From: Eubacteriales bacterium
GTDB lineage: Bacteria; Bacillota; Clostridia; Lachnospirales; Lachnospiraceae
DNA length: 64,000 bases
Reading direction: 5' to 3'
NCBI GenBank assembly: GCA_030524785.1
Contig: JAUNFZ010000003.1
Span: 1 to 64,000, forward strand
The notes beneath the pieces were generated by a model, which saw nothing but the letters and a program-made list of their open reading frames with translations, searched no databases and was not told the origin of the DNA. This document shows positions 1 through 7,577 of the stretch, in pieces; the first letter of the stretch is position 1; every line of letters starts with the position of its first letter. The position numbers were made by a program, and so were the translations under genes.

Positions 1-2
1 CG

Positions 3-410
3 GAGTACGTGGAAACAGAACCCGAATATGTGGAAACGGAAGCATCAGATTCCTCCCTTGGGCAGCAGATCGCAGATTATGCAGTACAGTTTGTGGGGAA
101 TCCCTATGTGTACGGCGGGACAAGTCTCACAAACGGAACGGATTGCTCCGGTTTTACGCAGTCGGTAATGGCGAATTTTGGCATCTATATCTCCAGAACG
201 GCAGCGGATCAGTCCTACGGCGGAACTGCAGTAGATATGGGAAGCCTTATGCCGGGGGACCTGATTTTCTACGCGGATGGCGGATATGTGGGACATGTGG
301 CGCTGTATATTGGAGGCGGACAGATTGTTCACGCCAGCACGGAGGAAACAGGAATTATTATTTCCAGCTATAATTATTCGACGCCTTACTGCGCGAGAAG
401 GTACTGGTAA
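3..410 (+). CDS. NlpC/P60 family peptidoglycan hydrolase, C-terminal part (5' end outside window)
   Basis: The frame is open to the left edge, so this is the C-terminal part of a longer protein; the GTG at position 9 is probably an internal valine codon. The visible part starts with a repeated acidic linker (EYVETE twice), as found between domains of secreted wall hydrolases. It is followed by an NlpC/P60 domain with the catalytic cysteine in DCSGF, the histidine in GHVALYIG and a third polar residue in IVHAS. Enzymes of this family cleave peptide stems of peptidoglycan, usually between gamma-D-Glu and the diamino acid, outside the cell membrane. The missing N-terminus probably carries a signal peptide and wall-binding repeats; this is inferred, not seen. 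A stem-loop with a T-run follows the stop codon. Confidence 0.85.
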   Translation, partial: EYVETEPEYVETEASDSSLGQQIADYAVQFVGNPYVYGGTSLTNGTDCSGFTQSVMANFGIYISRTAADQSYGGTAVDMGSLMPGDLIFYADGGYVGHVALYIGGGQIVHASTEETGIIISSYNYSTPYCARRYW

Positions 411-440
411 TGATATAGAAACAGATGAAAACATAATAAG

Positions 441-480
441 AAGCAGGCTTGTCAGATTTTTCTGTCAGGTCTGCTTTTTA
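441..480 (+). terminator. Rho-independent terminator after the NlpC/P60 gene
   Basis: An imperfect 15-bp stem (AGCAGGCTTGTCAGA with TCTGTCAGGTCTGCT, some G-U pairs) ends in a T-run, about 30 bp after the stop codon at 410. Confidence 0.8.
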
Positions 481-568
481 GGTCAGTGGCGCATATTCTG
501 CAGGGGGGCTGCTTTGGCAACCGCTTTGTGTTCCGGCTGCGGCAATTGCTAAATGGATGTGGAAGGCT

Positions 569-669
569 GCCGACGCGGCGATAAGGTTGCCGGCACGAGG
601 AATACGGCTGCCGGCACGGCGATAAGGCGGCATGTGCGGGATAAGGTTGCCGACGCGAGGGATAGGTTA
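569..669 (+). repeat. About five degenerate 19-21 bp GC-rich tandem repeats
   Basis: Copies begin near 569, 589, 610, 630 and 649 and follow the pattern GCCGNCRCGRSGATAAGGTT. They occupy the middle of the 391-bp gap between the wall hydrolase and the zinc dehydrogenase. A weak promoter-like TAAAAT at 712-717 lies downstream. No open frame of note crosses the array, and nothing else is recognised in this gap. Confidence 0.7.
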
Positions 670-801
670 CTGTGCTGGGATAAAGAACTGGATATGTCTT
701 TAAAAATATGGTAAAATATGCGCAAAAGACAGAGCAAAAGCACGACGGCAGAGATGGTTTTATCCCGGGAGTCTGGCTTTTGCGGAAAAGGAGAATAGAG
801 T

Positions 802-1818
802 ATGCGCGTGGTATATGTGAAATCGCCGTTTCAGTTTGAAATTCGTGAGATGGAAATTCCCGAGCCGGGAGAACGGCAGGTATTATTGGACGTGCGGGCC
901 TGCGCAGTGTGCGGAACGGATATGCACACCGCAGCTTCCGATGCGGAAGATTTTTTGAGCTTCGGTCATGAGATCGCAGGCGTTATAGTGAAAAAAGGGC
1001 CTGGTGTGCAGCGATTCTGCGAGGGAGATAAGGTGATTGTAGAGAGCGCTACATTTTGCCATGTTTGCGATAACTGCAGAAACGGCAGGTCGGATCTGTG
1101 CGAAAACGGGATCAGTATTCTGGATGATATGGAGATCAGCGGATATGCAGATTATATGCTGGTGCCGGAACAGGCCGTGGTTCCCTTTGACGGGCTGGAG
1201 TTTAAAGAGGCTGCGCTGGCGGAGCCTCTGGGGGTAGCGCTGGATCTGTTTTACACTACAGGAATCGAGCTGAATGACGACGTGGCGGTGATCGGCCTTG
1301 GGCCGATCGGTCTGATGGCTATTGCGCTGGCAAAGGCGGCGGGCGCCAGAAACATTTACGCAATTCAGAGAAGCGGGCGCTCGAAAGCCAGAATTGAACT
1401 GGCAAAAAAACTGGGAGCAACCGTAATTCTCACCTCCGAGACATCTCTTGCGGATTATCCTTTCCCGAGGGGCGGCGTAAATAAAGTGATGGTAACTGCA
1501 GCGCCGGCAACCATTCTGCAGGCCATGGATATTGCGTCTTTCGGAGGTATTATCGGTTTTCTTGGAATTGATATGCAGCATGGTGACATTACCTTTAACG
1601 CCAATACCTTCCACTTTAAGAAACTTCAGCTTCGGGCGTCCTTTGCAGCTCCGGCGCTGTGGTTCCCAAGAGCGCTGGAGCTTTTGAAAGCAAAGGTTGT
1701 TGACCCGGCGGACTTCATCACACAGGAATTCCCGCTGGAAAAGATAGAAGAATACTTCTGCAAGCAGCGCGACGACAGCAGCGACGTCATCAAAATGGTG
1801 ATGGTAAAAGAGGTATAG
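802..1818 (+). CDS. Zinc-dependent medium-chain alcohol/polyol dehydrogenase
   Basis: A 338-residue MDR-superfamily dehydrogenase, expected to oxidise a secondary alcohol or polyol with NAD(P). Visible are catalytic zinc ligands in CGTD (Cys38) and GHE (His56-Glu57), four structural-zinc cysteines (86, 89, 92, 100) and the Rossmann motif GLGPIG (165-170). The length fits sorbitol/threonine dehydrogenase relatives; the substrate cannot be told from sequence. The start is supported by AAAAGGAG about 10 bases upstream. It is separated by a hairpin and a 405-bp operator-bearing gap from the sugar-acid cluster downstream, so it is probably its own transcription unit, though it could serve the same pathway. 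Confidence 0.88.
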   Translation: MRVVYVKSPFQFEIREMEIPEPGERQVLLDVRACAVCGTDMHTAASDAEDFLSFGHEIAGVIVKKGPGVQRFCEGDKVIVESATFCHVCDNCRNGRSDLCENGISILDDMEISGYADYMLVPEQAVVPFDGLEFKEAALAEPLGVALDLFYTTGIELNDDVAVIGLGPIGLMAIALAKAAGARNIYAIQRSGRSKARIELAKKLGATVILTSETSLADYPFPRGGVNKVMVTAAPATILQAMDIASFGGIIGFLGIDMQHGDITFNANTFHFKKLQLRASFAAPALWFPRALELLKAKVVDPADFITQEFPLEKIEEYFCKQRDDSSDVIKMVMVKEV

Positions 1819-1840
1819 CGGATTAAATTGAATATGGAGC

Positions 1841-1903
1841 AGCAAGACAGGGCTGTGGCTTTCATGATAAGTGAATCGTGAAGCGGCAGCCCTGTCTTGT
1901 TGC
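1841..1903 (+). terminator. Long perfect stem-loop after the zinc dehydrogenase
   Basis: The arms GCAAGACAGGGCTG (from 1842) and CAGCCCTGTCTTG (ending about 1899) pair fully around a loop of about 31 bases. There is no proper T-run, so termination is likely but not certain; it may instead stabilise the mRNA 3' end. Confidence 0.55.
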
Positions 1904-1949
1904 ATATGCACAAAAGAGAGAACGGATTTACTGAGAATATAGAAAAAGA

Positions 1950-1961
1950 TTGGTATACCAA
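1950..1961. promoter_or_regulatory. Candidate GntR/FadR-family operator 1
   Basis: Perfect 12-bp palindrome TTGGTATACCAA in AT-rich DNA. The TTGGTNNACCAA form is typical of FadR-subfamily GntR repressors (the UxuR/ExuR sites are close). A FadR-type regulator is encoded at the end of the downstream cluster (9931-10668), which is the likely binder. Confidence 0.65.
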
Positions 1962-2006
1962 AAAATAAAAGAATGATAGGGATTTTTCTAAAGAATAGAA
2001 AAATAT

Positions 2007-2018
2007 TTGGTAGACCAA
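2007..2018. promoter_or_regulatory. Candidate GntR/FadR-family operator 2
   Basis: TTGGTAGACCAA, differing from operator 1 only at the two central bases and lying 57 bp from it. It sits well upstream of the promoter at 2147-2175, so it may support looping or an upstream promoter not clearly seen. Confidence 0.65.
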
Positions 2019-2146
2019 TTTTAAACAAAGGAGTGGAAATAAACGGAAAATAAAAAAGAAAATTCAAAATATACAAAAATGTAACCAAAAATAGGAATAG
2101 AAAATTGTGAAAAAGAACTAAATTACAGCAAATATAAAATAATTTA

Positions 2147-2175
2147 TTGACAATTATGACAAACAATGATATTTT
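2147..2175 (+). promoter_or_regulatory. Sigma-70-type promoter of the BKACE sugar-acid cluster
   Basis: TTGACA at 2147-2152, a 17-bp spacer, and an extended -10 TGATATTTT (TG at 2167, hexamer 2170-2175). Operator 3 begins five bases after the -10 and would cover the transcription start, fitting repression. The 405-bp gap before the SDR gene otherwise holds only the hairpin at 1841 and three operator palindromes. Confidence 0.7.
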
Positions 2176-2179
2176 GAAA

Positions 2180-2191
2180 TTGGTAGACCAA
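2180..2191. promoter_or_regulatory. Candidate GntR/FadR-family operator 3, over the transcription start
   Basis: Second exact copy of TTGGTAGACCAA, placed immediately downstream of the -10 element at 2170-2175. A repressor bound here would block initiation. Confidence 0.7.
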
Positions 2192-2223
2192 TATATGCAA
2201 GATATAGAAGGGAGGGACAAGAA

Positions 2224-2970
2224 TTGCTTTTTGAAAACAAGGTGGTAATTGTCACCGGATCAAGCGCCGGTATTGGAAAAGCTACTGCTCTGGCATTTGC
2301 ACGTGAAGGCGCAACTGTGATTACGAATTCCAGAAGTGAATGTACGGTGAGTGAAGAAATTGAGGCATTGGGCGGATGCTCTGTGTTTGTAAAGGCCGAT
2401 GTTTCTACGGAGCAGGGAGCAAAAACTTTGGTGGAGCGAGCGGTGGAGTGTTTTGGGAAGATTGACATTGTGGCGAATATTGCAGGGATTGTGCCGGAGG
2501 GAAGCGTGGAGACCTGTGATGAGGATGAATGGGACAGAGTGATGCAGATTAATGCAAAAAGTGTTTATCTGATGTCGCATTATTCTATTCCATATCTTAG
2601 ACAGACAAAAGGATGTATAGTCAATATTACGTCCACTGTAGCGATAAAAGGAGTTGCTAACAGAGCTTCCTATAGTGCATCGAAGGGGGCAGTGCTTTCT
2701 CTTTCGCGCTCTATGGCGATTGAGTACGTGAAGGAAGGGATTCGCGTTAATTGTGTTTGTCCGGGTACTGTGTTATCACCCTCATTTGAAAAACGGGTTA
2801 TGAATACTCAGGAACCAGAGAAAGCTATGGAAAACTATATTTCAAGGCAGCCGATGGGACGGTTGGGAAAACCGGAAGAAATTGCTCAGGCAGTTCTGTT
2901 TGCTGCGAACCCGGAAGTTGGATTTATGACAGGCGCAAATATTATTGTGGATGGCGCCATGACAGTTTAA
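2224..2970 (+). CDS. Short-chain dehydrogenase/reductase (SDR), first gene of the BKACE cluster
   Basis: A 248-residue classical SDR, with the NAD(P)-binding motif TGSSAGIG (11-18), the NIAG motif near 85-88, and catalytic Ser137, Tyr150 and Lys154 (YSASK). The start is TTG with GGGAGGG eight bases upstream. Relatives oxidise hydroxyls of sugars and sugar acids (for example gluconate or deoxyaldonate dehydrogenases). Placed directly before a beta-keto acid cleavage enzyme, the attractive role is oxidation of a 3-hydroxy sugar acid to the 3-keto acid that BKACE then cleaves; this is inference from order. It is transcribed from the operator-controlled promoter at 2147. Confidence 0.88.
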   Translation: MLFENKVVIVTGSSAGIGKATALAFAREGATVITNSRSECTVSEEIEALGGCSVFVKADVSTEQGAKTLVERAVECFGKIDIVANIAGIVPEGSVETCDEDEWDRVMQINAKSVYLMSHYSIPYLRQTKGCIVNITSTVAIKGVANRASYSASKGAVLSLSRSMAIEYVKEGIRVNCVCPGTVLSPSFEKRVMNTQEPEKAMENYISRQPMGRLGKPEEIAQAVLFAANPEVGFMTGANIIVDGAMTV

Positions 2971-3068
2971 TGTATGGTCACAATGTGGCTTATGCCGCTA
3001 TGGGATAAATCCTTAAAAAGGATGGAGGAAACTATAAAAAATAAGATTACAGAAAAGGAGAAAAAAGT

Positions 3069-3890
3069 ATGGAACCGTTAATTATTGTTGCTACACCAAA
3101 TAACTGTTGGCTTCACCCTGATACGAAATATCCTAAAACAGTAAAGGAATTGGTAGAGGAATCCGCTCGCTGCCGGGAAGCCGGAGCGGCTGTCCTTCAT
3201 ACCCATGGCCTTGCAGACATTGGCGAGGACTGCTGCACAAAGGGTGTAGGAAAATGGGTGGAGGTTGTAAACAAGTGCCGGGAGGCATCTGGTCTGTTGA
3301 TTCAGAGTGGTATGTCTACCCTCAGTTTTGAACAGCGCATTGATGCATTTAAGGCAAAATCTGATATGGTTTCTATTATTTTAAACCATCATGATGAGGA
3401 CTTTGTACAGTGCAACACAGATGTTCTCCATCCGATGGAGGAACTCGAAGATTACGCAATAAGATGCCGGGAATATAGGGTTAAACCGGAGTTTGAAATA
3501 TGGCATGCCGGTTCGATTTGGAATCTTAATTCTCTGATTGAAAAAGATTTGCTGGATGCCCCTTATATTAATACACTGTTTTTTGGATGGCCGGGAGGAA
3601 CGTGGTCACCGCCTACAGTGCAGGAATACTTGTATCGCAGAAGCTTAATGCCGAAAGGCGCCAAATGTGTGGTTTCTATTATGGAAAAGCCACAGATGGA
3701 TATTCTTGTCGCAGCTATCAGAAATGGTGATGGCGTCCGTGTCGGTACAGAAGATTATCCTTTTAATCAGCAGGGCAAACTTTGCGAAGCTTATGAATTG
3801 GTTCAGGAAATTGCGGATATTTCCAGGAGCCTTGGCCGTGAAGTAGCTACTCCGGAGCAGGCAAGAGAGATCCTTGGAATTTACGACTGA
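3069..3890 (+). CDS. Beta-keto acid cleavage enzyme family protein (BKACE, DUF849)
   Basis: A 273-residue TIM-barrel protein. BKACE enzymes condense a beta-keto acid with acetyl-CoA and split it into acetoacetate and a new CoA ester, using a divalent metal. Visible family features are the AGAAVLHTHG segment with metal ligands His44 and His46, and VRVGTED near the C-terminus with Arg224, Glu228 and Asp229, equivalent to the conserved Arg, metal-binding Glu and Asp of 3-keto-5-aminohexanoate cleavage enzyme. The N-terminal ATPNNCW segment departs from the more usual APNGA-like motif, so the substrate is probably not lysine-derived. Neighbouring sugar transport and dehydrogenase genes suggest a keto sugar acid. 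An AAAAGGAG-type site precedes the start. Confidence 0.85.
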   Translation: MEPLIIVATPNNCWLHPDTKYPKTVKELVEESARCREAGAAVLHTHGLADIGEDCCTKGVGKWVEVVNKCREASGLLIQSGMSTLSFEQRIDAFKAKSDMVSIILNHHDEDFVQCNTDVLHPMEELEDYAIRCREYRVKPEFEIWHAGSIWNLNSLIEKDLLDAPYINTLFFGWPGGTWSPPTVQEYLYRRSLMPKGAKCVVSIMEKPQMDILVAAIRNGDGVRVGTEDYPFNQQGKLCEAYELVQEIADISRSLGREVATPEQAREILGIYD

Positions 3891-3940
3891 CAGTTTTAAA
3901 AGGGGAAACACTGGCTGGAATGTTGTCTCCTCAGGGGTAT

Positions 3941-3968
3941 GGTCTGCCCGGGAAACTTCGGGCAGACC
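3941..3968 (+). other. Intercistronic stem-loop between BKACE and the ABC ATPase
   Basis: A perfect 10-bp stem (GGTCTGCCCG with CGGGCAGACC) and 8-base loop lie in a 107-bp gap. No T-run follows, so a role in mRNA processing or stability is more likely than termination. Confidence 0.6.
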
Positions 3969-3997
3969 GTGATGGCAGAATAAGGGAGGCATGGAAT

Positions 3998-5491
3998 ATG
4001 AGCGAGCACTTAATTGAATTACAGCATATAAGTAAGATTTTTCCGGGGGTACGCGCTCTGAATGATGTAAATTTTACACTTGAACCGGGCGAAGTGCATG
4101 TGCTTCTTGGAGAAAATGGCGCTGGAAAGTCAACACTGATCAAAATCCTGTCAGGTCTATATCATGCGGATGAGGGGGAAATATGGATCCGGGGTGAAAA
4201 GAAGCGATTTACCGGGCCTAAAAGCGCCGAGGATGCGGGAATTGCTACGATTTATCAGGAACTGAACCTCTGCGAAAATATGAATGTTGCAGAAAATATT
4301 TTCCTTGGCCGACTGCCGAACAAAGCGGGCGTGGTAAATCAGAAATTATGTCATCAAATGGCGAGAAATGTGCTGGATGAACTGAATCTGGATTATGATA
4401 CAGGCAGCATTGTATCTGAGATGGGTGTTGCGCAAAAGCAAATGATTGAGATTGCAAAATCTATTTCCAGAGATACGCAGATTCTTATTTTGGATGAACC
4501 GACGGCAGTGCTGACTGAAAAAGAAATTACAGAGCTGTTTAAAGTGATCCACCTGCTGAAAGAAAAAGGCGTAGGTATTATTTATATTTCTCATAGGCTT
4601 CAGGAACTGCACGAAATTGGAGATAGAATCACTGTTCTCCGGGATGGAAATTACATTGCGACAGTAAATGTTTGCGAGACAAGTGAAGATGAACTGGTCG
4701 CTTTGATGGTTGGACGGGAAATTAAAGACAAATTTCCAACAAGGAACAGCAAAATTGGAGATGTTTTATTCAGAGCAGAGCACATTTCGACAAAAGATAA
4801 AGTGCGTGATGTTACGTTGGAAGTGCATGCGGGTGAAATAGTGGGTATGGCAGGGCTTGTGGGAAGCGGAAGAACAGAATTTGCCCGGGCGGTTTTCGGA
4901 GCGGATCCCCGCTCTGGAGGAAAGATTTATATTAATGGAGAAGAAGTCTTTATTCATTCGCCGCTTGATGCAATTGAGCATGGACTGGGATTTGTTACAG
5001 AAGAAAGAAAAAAGGACGGCCTGGTATTGATTGCATCTGTCTGTGAAAATATTTCGCTGGCTTCCCGCAGGCAGAGCAGTAAAGGCATATTTGCTGACTT
5101 AAAAAAGCAAAAAGAAACTGCTTTGAAATACGTGGACAAAATCAGAATAAAGACCCCCTCTCTGAAACAGCAGGTGGTGAATCTTTCAGGCGGTAATCAA
5201 CAGAAAGTGATCCTGGCAAAATGGTTGAGCGCAAATGCAAAAGTTATTATTTTTGACGAGCCAACCAGAGGTATTGATGTAGGGGCAAAAGCGGAGGTGT
5301 ATCAATTAATGAATCAGCTTTTGGAAAATGGAGCGGGCATTATTATGATATCCTCAGAATTGCCGGAGATAATGGGCATGAGCGACCGTATTCTTGTGAT
5401 GAGGGAGGGAGCTCTTACGGGGGAAATAGCAAAAAACGAATTTGAGCAAAAGAGAATCCTCTCAGTTATGCTTGATTCAGATGAAAACTAA
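3998..5491 (+). CDS. Sugar ABC transporter ATP-binding protein, ribose/xylose type (RbsA-like)
   Basis: A 497-residue double ATPase of the CUT2 family, energising import through the permease encoded next. The first nucleotide-binding half has Walker A GENGAGKST (38-46) and Walker B ILILDEPT. The second half has the degenerate P-loop GLVGSGRTE typical of RbsA, signature LSGGNQQK and FDEPTRGIDVG. The chosen ATG has GGGAGG eight bases upstream; a longer in-frame form from 3920 lacks such a site and would run through the hairpin. Gene order ATPase, permease, binding protein follows ribose-type operons. The substrate is unknown; context suggests a sugar or sugar acid feeding the SDR/BKACE route. 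Confidence 0.93.
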   Translation: MSEHLIELQHISKIFPGVRALNDVNFTLEPGEVHVLLGENGAGKSTLIKILSGLYHADEGEIWIRGEKKRFTGPKSAEDAGIATIYQELNLCENMNVAENIFLGRLPNKAGVVNQKLCHQMARNVLDELNLDYDTGSIVSEMGVAQKQMIEIAKSISRDTQILILDEPTAVLTEKEITELFKVIHLLKEKGVGIIYISHRLQELHEIGDRITVLRDGNYIATVNVCETSEDELVALMVGREIKDKFPTRNSKIGDVLFRAEHISTKDKVRDVTLEVHAGEIVGMAGLVGSGRTEFARAVFGADPRSGGKIYINGEEVFIHSPLDAIEHGLGFVTEERKKDGLVLIASVCENISLASRRQSSKGIFADLKKQKETALKYVDKIRIKTPSLKQQVVNLSGGNQQKVILAKWLSANAKVIIFDEPTRGIDVGAKAEVYQLMNQLLENGAGIIMISSELPEIMGMSDRILVMREGALTGEIAKNEFEQKRILSVMLDSDEN

Positions 5492-5505
5492 ATTTTTGAT
5501 TTAAA

Positions 5506-5533
5506 ACAGGCAGCAGTGTGAAAGATTGCCTGT
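5506..5533 (+). other. Small stem-loop before the permease gene
   Basis: ACAGGCA pairs with TGCCTGT across a 14-base loop. It ends about 16 bases before the permease start and could affect relative translation; the evidence is weak. Confidence 0.35.
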
Positions 5534-5549
5534 ATGGGAGGGCGAAGAT

Positions 5550-6497
5550 ATGAAAAAGATATTAGGCTCACAGGAAATAAAGCTTAGTAATATTCTGCTG
5601 CCAGTAGCAGCGCTTGTTCTTTGCGTGATTTTTCAGATAGGCAATCCCAATTTTTTTACATTCAGAAACTGGACGAATATGAGCCGACAGCAGGCATCCC
5701 TGCTGATTGCAGCAACCGGGCAGACTTTTGTTATTATGACAGGGTGTATCGATCTGTCCCAAGGTTCTATGGTGGGACTTATTTCGGTATTGTCTGCGGA
5801 TATTGCAATTCGCTATGGAACAGGAATGGCAATTCTTGCTACTTGTCTTGTAGGGGCAGTTGTGGGCGTGGGACAGGGATTTTTGGTGGCAAAAATTAAA
5901 ATTCCTGCTTTTATTGTTGGCCTTGGGTTTATGAATATTCTGCGTGGTGCAGCTTATCTATACTGCAATGGCATGCCTATCAGTGGAATCCCTGAATCCT
6001 ACAGCAGACTGGGATCAGATTCAATTTTAGGGCTGCCGATTCCCTTTGTGATTGCATTTTTATTTACAATTCTTGGATGGGCAATTCTGAAATTTCTTAC
6101 GATTGGGCGGAATATATATTCTGTTGGAGGAAATGAAGAAGCTTCCAGGCTGGCAGGCATTAATGTGATTGGGGTGCGGATATTTGTATATGTAGTAAGC
6201 GGCGTACTTTCAGCACTGGCTGGTTTTCTGCAGACTGCAAGGGTGGCAGTGGGACAGTGTACCCTGGGCGAGGGACTGCAGATGCAGGCTATTGCTGCCG
6301 CTGTTATCGGTGGTACGAGCATGGCTGGAGGACAGGGCAATTGTCTGAAGACTATTCTGGGTGTTTTGGTTATGGCAATCATAAGCAACGGTCTCAACCT
6401 GCTGAGGGTTTCTACTTACACGCAAACGGTTGTCAATGGTGTGATTATTATTCTTGCGGTTGCATTTGATGTTGTGGGAAAAAAGAACAGAGTATAA
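5550..6497 (+). CDS. Sugar ABC transporter permease, ribose type (RbsC-like)
   Basis: A 315-residue polytopic membrane protein of the BPD_transp_2 family. Visible features are a first hydrophobic segment near residues 14-30, the conserved ATGQTFVIMTGCIDLSQGS region, the FTIGRNIYSVGGNEEASRLAG-type cytoplasmic loop that contacts the ATPase, and the GGTSMAGGQG segment near the C-terminus. It forms the channel with the ATPase encoded at 3998. The ATG at 5550 has GGGAGGG upstream; the TTG/ATG at 5526 would add a hydrophilic leader with no ribosome site. Thirteen bases separate its stop from the binding-protein gene. Confidence 0.93.
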   Translation: MKKILGSQEIKLSNILLPVAALVLCVIFQIGNPNFFTFRNWTNMSRQQASLLIAATGQTFVIMTGCIDLSQGSMVGLISVLSADIAIRYGTGMAILATCLVGAVVGVGQGFLVAKIKIPAFIVGLGFMNILRGAAYLYCNGMPISGIPESYSRLGSDSILGLPIPFVIAFLFTILGWAILKFLTIGRNIYSVGGNEEASRLAGINVIGVRIFVYVVSGVLSALAGFLQTARVAVGQCTLGEGLQMQAIAAAVIGGTSMAGGQGNCLKTILGVLVMAIISNGLNLLRVSTYTQTVVNGVIIILAVAFDVVGKKNRV

Positions 6498-6509
6498 GGA
6501 GGAAAAACT

Positions 6510-7571
6510 ATGAAATCAACACGAAAAATTTTAGCAGTTTTAATGTGCATTATGGTAACGGTGATGTCGGGAGTGTCTGTTTATGGTTCAGATGAGGCAG
6601 CGGGAGCAGAATATTATGGGTTGCTGAAAGAAGGGGTAGGAACGGAAAGCCCAGAGGCTGTGCCTGCAAAAGAGGAGTATACAATCGGTGTGCTTCTTCC
6701 TATGCTGGCTAACGCGCATTTTACTGCAGAGGCTTATGGATTTGAATCTGAGGGTGAGGCCCTCGGAGTGAATACGATTATCTGGGATTGCGGTGGATAT
6801 GCTTATTTTGACAAACAACTGACACAGATGGAAGACCTGATTGCTATGGACGTGGATGCAATCATTCTGGTGGCTGCAGACCCGGATGCCTGCGTTGCTA
6901 CAATTGACAAAGCTTTTGATGCTGGGATTCCTGTAATTAACGTGAATGTTATGGCTAACAGTGATAAAGTAATGAAGATTCGTTCGAATGACAGCGATAT
7001 CGGAGCGCTGGAGGCAGAACGGCTCGGAGAATTGATGGGTGGTAAAGGAAATGTTTTGATGGTGAGAGGTACAGCTGGAACCTCTTGGGCAATTGGCCGT
7101 GGCGATGGATTTATCGCGTATATGGAAGAAAACTATCCTGATATCAATATACTTGCTGAACTCTGGTGTGCAAATGAAGTAGACGCCGCAATGCAGCAGG
7201 TAGAGGACGCCATTATGGCTTATGGAGACGAGATAGATGCAGTGTATGCTCCCGGTGAAAATACTATTAAGGGCGCGGTTCTTGCTTTGAAAGCAGCCGG
7301 TATGAATGACGTGTATGCGGTTTCCTGCGATCCTGCAGACGATACGATTGCAATGCTGCAGGAGGGCTCTGTAAATGCTTCAGTCGTACAGTTTTCAGTT
7401 GGACTTGGTCAATGGGGAATGAGAGCGGCAGTCAATATTTTAAATGGAGACGCCAGTGATCTTTATCAGACTTATTATGCGACTTTAAATGTGGTAGACA
7501 CAGAGAATGTTGATGATTTTGAATTTGTAGGGATCTCCAAAGCGCCGGATGGATGGTCTCTGGCACAGTAA
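6510..7571 (+). CDS. Sugar ABC transporter substrate-binding protein (periplasmic-binding type 1)
   Basis: A 353-residue exported solute-binding protein of the Peripla_BP_4/RbsB group. The N-terminus is a Sec signal (about residues 1-28, ending near VYGS). It has no lipobox cysteine at the expected cleavage site, although a Gram-positive binding protein is normally lipid-anchored. The mature part shows the family pattern: TIGVLLPMLANAHFTAEAYG, the DVDAIILVAADPDA region, hinge segments and a final VSCDPADD segment. AGGAGG precedes the start. It delivers substrate to the permease encoded just upstream. The substrate is not predictable from sequence. Confidence 0.9.
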   Translation: MKSTRKILAVLMCIMVTVMSGVSVYGSDEAAGAEYYGLLKEGVGTESPEAVPAKEEYTIGVLLPMLANAHFTAEAYGFESEGEALGVNTIIWDCGGYAYFDKQLTQMEDLIAMDVDAIILVAADPDACVATIDKAFDAGIPVINVNVMANSDKVMKIRSNDSDIGALEAERLGELMGGKGNVLMVRGTAGTSWAIGRGDGFIAYMEENYPDINILAELWCANEVDAAMQQVEDAIMAYGDEIDAVYAPGENTIKGAVLALKAAGMNDVYAVSCDPADDTIAMLQEGSVNASVVQFSVGLGQWGMRAAVNILNGDASDLYQTYYATLNVVDTENVDDFEFVGISKAPDGWSLAQ

Positions 7572-7577
7572 AAGAGT

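Noticed and set aside
569..669. CRISPR array
   Set aside because: Units are 19-21 bp without unique spacers and vary between copies, and no cas genes occur in the window.
883..2220. Long open frame on the minus strand (445 codons) across the zinc dehydrogenase and the operator region
   Set aside because: Antisense shadow of a clear MDR dehydrogenase; its N-terminal part lies in AT-rich operator DNA and it has no recognisable domain or ribosome site.
3941..3968. Rho-independent terminator splitting the BKACE operon
   Set aside because: The stem is strong but no T-run follows and the genes after it have no clear promoter.
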